DNA from: Coffea arabica
Lineage: Eukaryota; Streptophyta; Magnoliopsida; Gentianales; Rubiaceae
Reading direction: 5' to 3'
DNA length: 64,000 nt
Assembly (NCBI RefSeq): GCF_036785885.1
Contig: NC_092329.1
Location: forward strand, 4,278,001 to 4,342,000
The position numbers were made by a program, and so were the translations under genes. The notes beneath the pieces are model-generated. The model did no database searches, was not told where the DNA came from, and saw only the letters and a program-made list of their open reading frames with translations. Shown here in pieces: positions 36,687 through 48,086 of the stretch (its first letter is position 1; each line of letters starts with the position of its first letter).

Positions 36687-38395
36687 CATTCTTAAAATAT
36701 TGAACCTATGAAATATGATAGTAAAATAATTAGGAGGGAGAAAATATTATTATAATATCCACGACACTCAGCGAAGATTCTGCGAAGCAATGGGACGCCA
36801 CCACGAAGACACTTGCGGACGTCAGAAAGCGTTATGGGAGAGGCACGTGAATAGTTGTTGTGGTCCTGTGAGGGGCCCAGCGTGAAAGGACGTAAACATT
36901 GACTATTAGGGGGAGAGAGAGAGAGTTGAACGTGCGAACGTGGACAGAGCTGTCGAATTAAAAATGCAAAGTTCCAGGACCAAAAACAAAAATGCAACGC
37001 AGCAGCGATTGAATTAACTAACGAGGAGAATTGAAATGTACGATTAATTACGCCAACCATGGGTAGAGGATCAGAAAAACGTGACCCGCCAAATATGGGT
37101 CAACATCAAGTAGTGCTGAAAGGAAAAGCACAAGAAATGGGTAGGTAGAAAAGTAATACTTAATCCTTTTATATACAATAATTAGAATTAAGATAATAAA
37201 TGCAAGTACAGTACTAAATATTAAATATAACTAGTCTTTAGATATAGATTCATCATTTATATTTAAATTATCTTTTACTATTGATAAGAAAAATGTATGT
37301 AAGATTCAGATCACGTGTGTGTTTTGATTGCCATTTTTCAAATGAAAATTGTTACGCTTTTTATGAACACATTTTTTAATTATTTTTTTACTTCACATAT
37401 ATCAAATCGTTATAATAATATTTTTTTACAAAAAGAATTCAGAAAAATATAATCCAAACAAGACGATGGGTACATCATTTTTGACATCATTCATAAAAAT
37501 TTGTTTTATATTTACTTTACGATCAAAAATGAATTACTGATCTTGAAGAAATAAAAGATACTCCGTACATCTTGCGTAGCTCCAAATCCGTTTCACGTGG
37601 CGGGCGCAAGCACACAATAGCCTCCAGAAATAGGAAAATGCATCTGAAAGTTGAATGGCATATTCGAACAAAAACCTCCAGTTCTGTAAAGGACAAAAGA
37701 CCTTTTCGTCTTCTTTCCCATCAGCATCTTTAGACATATTTAAAAGTTTTTGAAATATTGGGTCTCAGAGTATCTTTCCTATCATATTAGTCATGAAGTT
37801 TGAAATATTGGGTCGTGGTCAATAGCCAGGAAGAGTCCGCTAAAACTTTTCCGCATTTGGCCAGAATTTTAAGCCTCCCCCTCCACCTCCCTAATCCTTC
37901 TTTTGCTAAAACGATTCAGAGAGTGCAATCAATGCACTTGTCTGTCTGATTTAAGTGGTTCACTCCCCCTTGTCTGCTTGCCTGTCTAAGTGCAGACAAG
38001 TAAGAGTAGGAGCAGGTTTTCTGGGCTTTCTCTATAGAATAAAGAGGAGGTTAATTAGCTACGGTAAGAGTAAGAGTAAATTAGCTAATTACCGTTGAAG
38101 ACAAACGCAAAAAAAAAAAAAAAAAAAAAAAAAGAATTTTTGTGTTGTTTGTATAATTCACCGACCTATAAGCTGATTGCAACTGATGCCAACACAATTG
38201 GTATTCCTTTGAATCCACTATTGAGTCGATGCTGCGGGGTTGGTGGGCGATTCTAAGACCGAGGCCAAATCCACCCAAATATTAAAACAAAGGCAGCTGC
38301 CTGTCCTCCTCACTTTCTACATACCCCCTCAGTCAAAATTTGCAAGTGGCAGACAACACTTCTCTATTGTTTCTTTTGCTTTGATTCATAGTACT
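36687..38395. other. 5' flank of ent-kaurene oxidase copy 1
   Basis: Contains a GTTTGGATTG-family element (about 37320-37460) and a 25-A run at 38109-38133. From about 37560 to 37730 the DNA resembles the upstream DNA of the second paralogue (47740-47900), and the match returns from about 38300 to the ATG. The 0.5 kb between these two blocks has no counterpart there. Confidence 0.5.
37320..37460. repeat. small AT-rich element, ends like GTTTGGATTG
   Basis: Left end GTTTTGATTGCCATTTTT, right end TATAATCCAAACAAG, which are imperfect inverted repeats. It has the family's internal text TTCACATATATCAAATCG. It lies upstream of copy 1. Confidence 0.7.
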
Positions 38396-41300
38396 ATGGC
38401 TCCTAATGTTCAAGTACTTCCATGGGGAACAGCGGTTGCCGTGGGCGGTCCTGCTGTTGCATTAGGTGGGCTTTCCTTATTGTTTCTGAAAGCATTTGCT
38501 GATGATCAGAGGAGGAAGTCGTCTTCCAACCTTCCGCTGGTCCCTGGTAACTTCTATATGGTCACTCTTTCTTTATATTTCTATGATTCTGCTGAGTTAC
38601 TAATCCCATATAGTTTCGGACACAGCTTATTGGTTAAAGGGTCTCCGGTCCTCGTCTTTGAAATTAGAATGGTTATTCCTTTTCTTCAACCCGCAATCCC
38701 TCCTTCCCTTGTTTGTTCTTCCCCTTTAAAAGTTCTCATTAAGGCTTTGCGTATCTTGAATAGTAGTGATATCTGCAGATTGAAACCGAACCCGGGTGAA
38801 CGTTTAATTTCTAATGTACTTTTATTACTGGCGCAGAGGTACCGGGGCTACCGTTGATTGGGAATTTGCTGCAGCTGAAGGAGAAAAAGCCCCACAGGAC
38901 TTTTGCTAGATGGGCTGAGACTTACGGACCCATTTATTCTATCCAAACTGGTGCCAACAAAATTGTTGTCCTCAACTCTAATGATGTTGCTAAGGAGGTA
39001 TGCATATTCTCTCTTTCGCTTACAACCATTCAACAGCAAACAATACTGGTTAGTCCTGGATAATGACCTTTTGACTGCTGCTACTGTTTCAATAATGAAA
39101 AGGTAAGAGATACAAAATGTGACAATTTAAAGCTTCAGAGTAAGTGGCCTTGGTTCTAGGAACACTGCTACTCAATTTGAACATTAGATGAGAGGGCAAT
39201 TTATGGATTATTATGCAGGACGATGAATTGGAATGCTCCCAATATAGGGGGATTGTCACTAACAGTATAACCTCAAAAGTTTCTGATAAAAAAAAAAGTT
39301 GAAAAATGTTCGCCTGTCATCTTTGTGTTAAGATAAGTAAGTGCAGAAATTTGAGTGACTAGCACTATGGTTTGCTCTTTTTTCCGACTTTTTCCGTAAT
39401 TATTGCTTCCCGTTAGAGAAAAATCACATGCAAATTTGATTCCACTATTCTTAATGAAAGTTGATATACATGGAATGATTGGTTGTAAGAGCTAATTTTT
39501 AAAGCAGAATGGTGTTGTCTGAGTTAGCCAACCATGAATCTGGTATTTCAAGAAGTGGAAAATGTTGTAGACCTACTCTAATAAATGCCACTCCCATGAC
39601 CTAATGGACTGCCTTTTTTTTTTTGACATTTGGACAATGGGGCTAAGAAGATTGGTCTACCTAGTATATCACTTTCCCCTTAATATTTGTTTACATGACA
39701 TACAAGATGAGTAGCATCCTGTCCGTGATAGTTTTTTGTCATGGAATGAGTAGTATTTTGTCGCTTGTGATTTAGAATTTTCAGCTTTCTCTACCTGTCT
39801 GGATTACAATTTCTTCCACCAAGACTAAGGGCCCGTTTGGATGGTGAGTTTTTTGAGTGTTCATGTAAAATTTTTTGAGTTGTGTATTTTAAAAACTTAG
39901 GAGACTTTTTAGAGGCTATTATAGCTAAAGTTATTAAAAAACTTGAAGGGAAAAAAATCACCAAAAAACCCATGTGCCAAGTAGGCCCTAAGATTTGTCA
40001 AGGTTGTTGAGAGAGACACACATCCTATTTGCTTGACTGAAATCGTTTTGGCTTCAGCGTCCCTCTTCTGACCTGGTTTCTGTTCTGGAAATATAGCATA
40101 GTTTTGAGGAAGTTCTATTTCACACAATAAGTCCACAGAATAATTTTCAAATGCATTCTAAACTGTCCATTATCACAATGATGATATAGTAACCTTCTCA
40201 TGCGTTATGTTCCTATGTGGATGTGCATCTTAAACTGGCATGTCGAAAATCACATGAACCACAGAGCAGGCTTGTTAATATTGGTGTAGTCGTTTTGTCC
40301 ATTTTAACAATATGAGAACATACATTGATAAATGTCTCAAATGTGTTTGTTTGGTTTAGGCTATGGTGACTAGATACTCATCCATCTCAACAAGGAAACT
40401 ATCAAAGGCACTCACTATTCTCACTGCTGGTAAAAATATTATTGCAATGAGTGATTATGATGAGTTCTACAAGACGGCAAAGAAGCATATACTCATCAGT
40501 ACTTTAGGAACACATGCACAGGTTTGTAGTGTGTACTATTGCCGGGTTGCACAACTTATTCACAGAATTGTCTATATTTGTGATTATTGGCTTTGCTGAT
40601 TCAAACTTCTTGTATTTCAGAGACGACATCGTGCCCACAGAGACGCACTGACAGAGAATATTTGTAATGAATTGCACGCTTCTCTAAATGAAAATCCCCT
40701 TGAAGCTGTAAATTTCAGGGACATATACCTGCCTGAACTTTTCCGCTTAGGACTAAAAGAAGTGAGTTTATCTTTTATTGCTCGAAAGGACTCCTCATAT
40801 TTGGACTGGCTATCAGTATTCAAGTACTTGAAATCCTTGTTTTGGATTTGCAGGTTCTGGGAGAGGATGTCGAGTCCATTTACGTGGAGGAATTTGGAAC
40901 TACATTCTCAAAGGAAGAGCTACTTAAGGTCTTAGTGCATGACCTGATGGTGGGGGCAATTGAGGTGGACTGGAGAGATTTCTTCCCTTTTCTGAGCTGG
41001 ATTCCTAATAAAAGTTTTGAAGACAAAATCCATCAAATGGATCTCCGCAGGGGAGCAGCCACGAAAGCCCTTATTAAGCAGCAGAGGAAACACTTCAAAC
41101 CAGGACAGGTAATCCTGCTCTTCCTTGCACAACTTGATTTTGGATTTCTATGGTTAATCTATGAATATGTAATGGCTTAATATTCATGATTAGTTAATTT
41201 GATTCCCTTTCAGGAAATAAACTGTTACCTAGACAGCTTATTGTCCGATGAAAAGGCATTTACTGAGGAACAAATAATGATGTTAATCTGGGAGGGAATA

Positions 41301-42067
41301 ATTGAAACATCAGACACTACTTTGGTAACTGCAGAATGGGCAATGTATGAACTTGCAAAGGATCCAGCAAAACAGGTTGTCACACTCGATCCTTTCTGTA
41401 ATTCCATAATGCATAGTCTCCTATATGATTTTAGCTGCTCTGATTTCACCATAATCCACAGGACCGTCTGTTTCGCGAAATCAAAAATGTTTGTGGACCC
41501 AACAAGGTTACCGAGGAGAACATGTGTAAACTCCCTTATTTGTCTGCCATATTTCATGAAACTTTGAGGAGACACAGTCCTGTGCCCGTAGTTCCTCTGA
41601 GATATGTGCATGAAGATACAGTGATAGGCGGATATCATATTCCTGCTGGAACTGAGGTGAATGCCTAACCGTGAGCTGTTTCATGTTTGCTATCCTTGCT
41701 AAGACATTTCTACCTTATATTATATACTTACTGAACCGTCTCTTACAATGTGTAGATTGCTATCAACCTTTACGGGTGTAACATGGACAAAGAAAGGTGG
41801 GAAAACCCTGAACAGTGGATTCCTGAGAGATTTCTTGATGGGATGCATGATTACATGGAATTGCACAAGACGACTGCCTTTGGAGGTGGAAAGAGGGTAT
41901 GTGCAGGTGCTCTTCAGGCTATGTTGATCGCGTGCATTACAATTGCGAGGTTAGTGCAGGAGTTTGAATGGAGACTTGCAGATGGAGAAGAAGAAAATGT
42001 GGATATTGTCGGGCTTACCAACCTAAAACTTCATCCCCTGCGAGCAATCATAAAGCCAAGAACCTGA
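38396..42067 (+). CDS. KO: ent-kaurene oxidase, cytochrome P450 CYP701A type, copy 1
   Basis: Haem-thiolate monooxygenase that carries out the three-step oxidation of ent-kaurene to ent-kaurenoic acid early in gibberellin synthesis, usually at the plastid envelope or ER. Exons: 38396-38546, 38837-38997, 40360-40521, 40621-40761, 40854-41108, 41214-41375, 41462-41656, 41756-42067. All are in phase and give 512 residues, near the length of Arabidopsis KO. An N-terminal membrane anchor is followed by [19 protein letters not shown]. The I-helix motif GIIETSDTT is at 318-326, ETLR at 377-380, WIPERF at 430-435, and the haem loop [10 protein letters not shown] has its ligand C458. All catalytic motifs are intact. 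It is a tandem paralogue of the gene at 48087, about 88% identical over exons 2-8 (56 differences in 462 residues, counted by eye). Residues LMVGAIEV (exon 5) depart from the MEGA form in Arabidopsis KO and in copy 2. Intron 2 carries a MITE absent from copy 2. Confidence 0.95.
39829..39988. mobile_element. 160-bp MITE in intron 2 of ent-kaurene oxidase copy 1
   Basis: Bounded by TAA (39826-39828 and 39989-39991), with ends GGGCCCGTTTGG and (reversed) GGGCCTACTTGG. The second paralogue has the uninterrupted site near 49338-49348 (CAAGACTATAATTTGTCAAG), so this is a true insertion. The internal phrase AGCTAAAGTTATTAAAAAAC links it to the element at 43112-43342. The TAA TSD suggests PIF/Harbinger type; a hAT origin is not excluded. 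Confidence 0.85.
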
Positions 42068-43111
42068 TTGGAAAGCCTCAACCATCTTGGTTCATGCCTA
42101 GAGTTGGTAACTTCAGACACAATATGTAATCTTTATCTTAATGTATCTCCGTCATTTTTGAGTCATTAAGAATGGGGAATTTTATGTTCCAGCTTCTTGA
42201 GCTCCATATCTTCTGTATGGTACATAAAACGAGGGCTGAAAAATGTTGCTGTTGTTTAATGGCCTATATTAGGAAGTCTTGAGTGATGAATGGAGAGGTG
42301 GAGTAGCTTCTTGTATGAAACAAAAAAAATCATGCTGATTGCAACTTGGTTTCGAATAAATGGTTTTTTCTAAATTACAGTACCAGGGTACTCCGTAAAA
42401 TATTGGCGTAGTTAAGAATTGACAGACTTGCCGTAGAAAGTAGTGCGTTTAGCTTTCGTGTGTTATGGATGATCGCTGCGTGTGTGAGAGATGAGATTCA
42501 CTCTCTTTGTTTTGCTGCCTATTGCTTGAATTGTTCTCCGACCATTACCAATGTTGCAGAATTACGGTTTACCTCGAGTTCGATGAAACGAGTTCGAGTT
42601 CGAGCTTCTAATCGAGTACATATCGAGCTCAAGTCGAATAGCTTGAATCAGCTCCACCCCTGATGCTCCACCCCTGATGGCGACCATTTCCCTTCACCAA
42701 CCCACACGCCCCACAAAAGACAATACTGATTGATGCCATTTATTATTCATTCAGTTGGATGTGACGGCTCTGATTGATGCTACTCACTTACTAGGCGTGG
42801 ACTCTTTGGAGCATAATCATATTTGCAAAAAAATAATTATTTTTAACACACTTTTCGTATACCAACCCAGCTTATATTACATTACAAAAAAAATATTTTT
42901 TTATATCAATTTATTTCACATGCATCACGTCACATCATAATTTTATTTAACCCACAATTGTCCCGTCAATCTTTAAATCTGCATTCACCGGTCCGCCCTA
43001 GAAGAAGGAAAAGATCCATGACGTCTAACCCTTTGCGTGGTGGATTGATGGTTGAAGATTCTTCTAACCTTTGCTCAAAAGCTGAATAATGGGGTGATCG
43101 GGTGAATCTTA
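42068..43111. other. 3' flank of ent-kaurene oxidase copy 1
   Basis: The first 500 bases match the 3' flank of the second paralogue, and the similarity fades after about 42570. A short piece of TCGAG-rich repeat (42570-42655) and a 13-base duplication GCTCCACCCCTGA near 42651-42677 follow. No gene. Confidence 0.5.
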
Positions 43112-43342
43112 GGCCGCATCTGATAAGTGAATTTTTTTTGGTATTTATCTAAAATTTGACTGTATGTTACTATAGAAGTTATAGAAAAAATTTTTAAAAT
43201 GTATAAATTTTTAGATATTTTGAAATGTATAGTTTAAAAAATTTAAAAAATTTAAAAAATTTTTTGTAATCACTATAGGTAAAGTTATTAAAAAATTTAT
43301 AACAGACAAATTTGATCAAAAACTTGCTTATCAAACAAGGCC
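43112..43342. mobile_element. AT-rich MITE with GGCC ends, 231 bp
   Basis: Left end GGCCGCATCTGATAAGTGAA and reversed right end GGCCTTGTTTGATAAGCAAG are inverted repeats of about 25 bp. The interior shares ATAGGTAAAGTTATTAAAAAA with the intron element at 39829-39988. The TSD is unclear. Confidence 0.7.
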
Positions 43343-43409
43343 TTCTTTTACATCGCAAAGTTCTACTTCTTCGTCGGATCTTAGTACTCAGGGTAATAAC
43401 ACTCGTATT

Positions 43410-43463
43410 GAATGAGGCGAGAGCTGGTCGAGCTCAATTGAGTTCAATTGAGTTCAATTGAAC

Positions 43464-43506
<43 letters not shown>

Positions 43507-43690
43507 TATTTATTAGCATAAAATATTTATTTTATTCCTCATTTAAAATTGTATAAAATATATTCATATTTCTTAAACTCGATTGATCTTGAAATAAGCT
43601 CGATTTGTCTCGAAGAGCACGAGCTTGAGACGAGATAGAATAATGCATAACAAAATCCAATCGAGTTAGAGTTCGAATCCAAGTTTTCTA
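43410..43690. repeat. TCGAGCTC-rich repeat fragment with (AT)n core
   Basis: The outer parts carry TCGAGCTCAATTGAG and GAGTTCGAATCC-like text, related to the hAT element at 24870-25281. The middle is a pure (AT)n run at about 43467-43502. Ends are not resolved. Confidence 0.6.
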
Positions 43691-43726
43691 ACGAGTCATG
43701 GAGTTATAAAAATATGCTATATATTA

Positions 43727-44871
43727 TGGGGAAGAGACTTGCTTAAATCTGGATTGAAATGGAGGATAATGATAGGGACTTCGGTGAGCATAACTGACGA
43801 ATGGATTCCTAATTACAGGAAACCCCCTTTGCGGTAATGTGTTGTTTAGCCGATATCTTACACTCAAGGTTTCGGATTTAGTTGACCAGAATAAGAAGTG
43901 GAGAGAATCCGTCGTTCGGGCCATATTTCCTGAGCCAGCATTGCAGAGAATTTTAGCGATCTATGTTCCTCTCCAACCGGTTGATGATCGCATGATATGG
44001 GAATTTGATAAAGCAAGACGATATATATAGTCAAGACTGGCCATCTTCAAGCCTGGAATCTTCGCATTACGGGACAGCCATCTTCATCCTCAACGATGGA
44101 GTTCTTACAGGTTCCCATGAAAGCTTGGAAGAAGATGTGGTCACTTTCAATACCAGCCAAGGTGCAGTTCTTCTTATGGCGTCTATCGCATAATATATGT
44201 CCTAATAACCAGGTCTTGTTTCCAAGGGGCTGTTGCTTTGAACCTCTCTGCTTTAGGTGCACGAAGAGAACATCTCTCATCTTTTCGACTTTTCTAGAAT
44301 GTGATGCTTTCCAGAGAGCTTGGCAGGTTTCATGGTTAGGATTCTCTTTCAATATTGGTCAACCTAGTTCGTTTACATGATGGTTTACTGGTTGGCTCTG
44401 TTTTGGTCCTTCTGATAATAAGATCATGTTGTCGGCAAACGTCTCATGACAAATTTGGATAGAGAGGAACCATTTCTCATGGGAGGACCATTTGATCCTA
44501 TACAAATTTTGCATGCAGTATGCAGTTCAACCCGCTTGAGAATCCCTTTTGAAAGGGATTCTCCCCCAAGAAAAAAAAAACATTAAGATTGTCAATTCAA
44601 GTGGAGTATAATTGGAGGAAGGAATATGGTCATCCTTCTTCAAGAACCTAAGAATATGAATGTTTATATGCACGCATGCAATGGGGTTATCACGTTTGAT
44701 GGATCTTTCTCTATTCAACAGAACTCAGCAGGCATTGGTTGGGCGTTTCAAGATCCGGAGCACAATATTATACATCAATTGAGCAGGTCAAGACTGATTG
44801 CCTTTTGCCGTTAAAGTATCTCTTTGATCTATCCAATTCAGATGTTTATGTCAGGGCCATTTTGCAAGATA
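43727..44871 (+). mobile_element. degenerate LINE, 3' part of ORF2
   Basis: A 5'-truncated, multiply frameshifted non-LTR element. In order: WGRDLLKSGLKWRI from 43727, the linker to the zinc-binding domain; KVSDLVDQNKKWRE and DDRMIWEFDKARRY near 43863-44030; the reverse-transcriptase zinc-binding domain near 44125-44320 (WKKMWSLSIPAKVQFFLWRL, with its Cys residues near CFRCTK); and an RNase-H start near 44697-44760 (FDGSF, AGIGWAFQD). The reading frame changes several times, so it encodes nothing now. A Stowaway MITE interrupts or follows its 3' end at 44872. Confidence 0.85.
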
Positions 44872-45200
44872 CTCCATCCGTCCCACTTTGATAGTCCTGA
44901 TTTTTTTTTCACACAGTTTAATAGAAATTAGTTAACTTTGTTGGAACAATCAATTTAGGTAACTATTTTCCTAAAATACCCTCACATTAATTATAGTACA
45001 ACTTTATGGGAACTTGAATTGATGGTAAAAAAAGAATTAACACTCATTAAATAGAGTAGGTTTATAGTAACAATAACTTACATTCAATAAGGGTATTTTA
45101 GGAAAATTAATATACAACTACATTCTTCAATTGGAAAGTGGACTATAATTTGGGACAGATGAAAAAAGAAAACAGAAATATCAAAGTGGTACGGAGGAAG
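44872..45200. mobile_element. Stowaway-type MITE copy 1, 329 bp
   Basis: TA TSD on both sides (44870-44871 and 45201-45202). Terminal inverted repeat CTCCATCCGTCCCACTTTGA at the left, with its near-perfect complement CAAAGTGGTACGGAGGAAG at the right. Same family and same length as the copy at 63655-63983. Non-coding Tc1/mariner derivative. Confidence 0.9.
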
Positions 45201-45202
45201 TA

Positions 45203-45454
45203 TATTTTATTTTGTATTCCTCAATCCTTTGCTAAGGTTTTTTTTTCCGTCTAAGTTTGCAGATCATCTGTACGCCTATCTTTCAAGTTATGATAGGGAC
45301 ATCATAAAAAGATCTCTTCTTAAAAGTTAACCCACCCCCCCCCCCCCCCCCCCTCCGGCTCAAAAAAAAGACAGACCAAAAAAATATCAACCGTTCATGG
45401 CCGGCCTCATTTCAAGTTTTTTGGTGCTGTTTTTCCTTTTTAATTTAAAAAAAA
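45203..45454. repeat. short spacer with a poly-C tract
   Basis: Contains an uninterrupted run of 19 C at about 45335-45353 followed by a CGGCTC remnant and A-rich text. No gene. Confidence 0.7.
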
Positions 45455-46608
45455 GGATAATTGCAGAAACCTCCACTGAGTTTTCTTACACTAGCACCCA
45501 CCTCCCTTATAGTTTCTAAAATTGCACTAACCTCCCCTTGGAAGAAATTGGACCTATTACTAACAATAAATTGTATGATTTTACTTTTATACCCTAACTA
45601 ATTGCGAAAACTTAATGAACAAATTTTAGAAAAGAAAATTTATTTTTGTCGACAAATTGAGTGACTAATTAAACTAGATTACCTGTGAGTTTTAGTATCA
45701 TTAGCCATTGCAAGCAAAACTAAAGAATGGTGCCAATTGAGGAGAGAAAATAGCGTACATATTTTCATATTATGTTTTTCAAATCAATCAATTTAAGTTT
45801 AATTTTATACAACTGCACAGAGGAAGGCCAATAAGTAATTTGTGAGGTTCTACTAAAGTAAGTATAAAGAGAATTTCCATAAATGTATCTACTCAAATCA
45901 TTTATATTTCAAAATCTCCTCTAATTCAGCCTACTACCACCTTTCAAATTGCTACATCTTTTTCCATCAACACAGTTATAATTCTGTAATTTGAAAATAT
46001 CATCAGCAGCAGTAGCAGTTTTAGTACGTGGTTTTAATGCACTTATTGTAGTTTTCATTTATTAAAGACAACTTTATCTTATTATTATACACTTCTAATT
46101 ATTTGTAACTAAACTTATCCCATGCTCAGTAACTTTTAGTGATGTTTAAGTTTGCTATTAATTAACTAATTGTTCAGTGATTTTTTTTTTTTTTGTATAT
46201 GATTGGTGCTGATAATATAAATAGTTGTGTTACCCCCACAAATAGTTATTCATATTACTAATAGAGAGTTTTAAAGTGACGTGTATTCTTTATAAACTTT
46301 GCTGCAAGAACCTGGATATATATAGTCATTTAACTAGCCGTTAGTAATATCCCTTAAATTTTACTAATTCTTAATAACTTTTCATATTCCTCTATTAATA
46401 CAACTTGACAAGCAGTATGAAGGGCAAATCTGATACAAATTTCTCATCTCATTGCTTAAAAAAAATTTGTAACGGTAACTTTTCTGGCATAGACTGTGAA
46501 TCTGCAACACAATTCTTAAGTTTAAGGGTGGTAAGTGTTATTTTGTAAACCATAAGGAAGGTAAGTGCTAATATTAGAAACCTCAAAGGAGGTTTATGCA
46601 ATTTTCGC
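45455..46608. mobile_element. probable Mutator-type MITE, about 1.15 kb
   Basis: Inverted ends GATAATTGCAGAAACCTCC (left) and GAAAATTGCATAAACCTCC (right, reversed), with matching sub-terminal phrases about blocks of ACCTCC. A-runs abut both ends, so a 9-bp TSD made of A is possible but cannot be proved. Non-coding. Confidence 0.65.
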
Positions 46609-47009
46609 AAAAAAAAAAATGCCACTTTAGTTAGCTCCAGCGCCAATGTATTTTATATTACGAAAAATGAAACGTCGCGTTGCTTGCTCCAAAGAGGAAA
46701 GGGGGGGGGGTTTCGAGGAGATGGGGGGGACCGGACAGCCATGCCATTTTACTTGTCATCTATTTTCTAGGAAACAGCATCACCTACGAATAATCAAAAT
46801 TGTAATTAAAAATTAGAATCACCCCGTGACACACAGACACACGATTATTATTATTATTGACTCCATCTGAAGCCGGGGTTGTTAGATGCAATTTCATCTT
46901 ATTCATGGCAATAATAATAATAATAATAATAATAAGTCTCATCCGTAGGTACAGAAAAGAATCATGAAGAATGTGCAGTTGAACCCACAAACCAAAATTA
47001 CTAATTGTG
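46609..47009. other. spacer with (AAT)n microsatellite
   Basis: Holds a poly-G stretch near 46701-46710 and an (ATA)n run at 46910-46935. No gene. Confidence 0.5.
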
Positions 47010-47290
47010 TTTGGATTGCATTTTTTAGAATTTTTTGTAAAAAAATTACTGTAACAATTTGATGTATATGAGAAAAAAATATAATAAAAAAATATAATCA
47101 TGAGAAATGATGTAATTTTCCGACGAAAAAAGGCTATTCTTTTTCTTTTTTTTTTGTCGACACAGGGATGTCCGGTCAATCTTTACGGGACCCGACTAAT
47201 CCCTGCAGCCCGAGCCTTGGCGCCCCAACCCGACCCAAGCACGGTACCCAACCCGACCTAAGGCCCGAAAAATGGCTATTCAAACAAGGC
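47010..47290. repeat. GTTTGGATTG-family element split by a SINE
   Basis: Left end GTTTGGATTGCATTTTTTAG near 47010; the right remainder, GGCTATTCAAACAAGGCC, lies after the SINE. Internal text GATGTATATGAG matches other family members. Confidence 0.65.
47140..47265 (-). mobile_element. SINE 3' portion, minus strand, 126 bp
   Basis: Flanked by a 16-bp TSD with one mismatch (CGAAAAAAGGCTATTC at 47124-47139, CGAAAAATGGCTATTC at 47266-47281). Read on the minus strand it ends GACCGGACATCCCTGTGTCGAC and then an A-rich tail. It shares the module GCAGGGATTAGTCGG with the insertion at 60613-60685. The 5' part with pol III boxes is missing. Confidence 0.8.
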
Positions 47291-48086
47291 CTTATTTGTT
47301 TTCCAAAAAAAAAATCATTAGTTAGCTTTTTTCCAAGATAGTCATATACATTTGAACCTTTCTTTTTATTTTTCACAATATTTGTCTTGAATTATGTGAG
47401 GATTGACCTGACTCGATTGAGTCCAGTCCAATATTGATTGATTGATTAGCCGATGTGAATCTCGAACACAATCTTTGTATTTTATATCTTTCTCCTTTGG
47501 TTGCCGTCCTTTATAGAAGTCCATTTAAGCTCCTACTCAAGCGCAATCTTCAAGGGAGTGGTTGGTATTTATTATTTAATCAAAAAAATCAAATACTGTA
47601 ATGGATTCACTCACTCTACCCACTTTCATCAGTGTCACGTGCAGAATAGGAAAAAATTGCAGATTTTTGTACCATTAGTGACTAAAATAACCGGAAATTG
47701 ACAATTGAATTACTGACATTATTGACACCGGACACCTACAGTTTCACGGCATTTGAGATGTTGAGAAGCACACAGGTTTCACTAGCCTCCAGAACAGGAA
47801 AAATTGTGGCCACCAGACCAGAAAAAATCGCATATTCCACCCCTGCTTCGACTTCACTATAAGACGAGAGCTTATTGTCTTCTTTCTCATCAACTTCTTG
47901 GGGTATCATTAACCAAGAAGTTCGATTCTTTTGCATAGAGAACTCCTCTTGTTCTGTTTATATAATCCAGCGTCACTTCCATCCTCATCCCCTGTCTTTG
48001 TACACCCTCTCAGGCAAAATTTGCTAGTAAAAACAGACTTTTTCTATTGTCCATTTTGCTTTCATTCGTAGCACTGGTACAATACT
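47291..48086. other. 5' flank of ent-kaurene oxidase copy 2
   Basis: From about 47740 this resembles the upstream DNA of copy 1. A clear TATA box sits at 47958-47965, about 120 bases before the ATG. No other gene. Confidence 0.55.
47957..47966 (+). promoter_or_regulatory. TATA box of ent-kaurene oxidase copy 2
   Basis: TTTATATAAT lies about 120 bases upstream of the ATG at 48087, a plausible TATA position for a short 5' UTR. Copy 1 has unrelated sequence at the equivalent place. Confidence 0.5.

Noticed and set aside
36692-37060. Minus-strand frame of 122 codons
   Set aside because: Low-complexity composition and no recognisable domain; probably chance.
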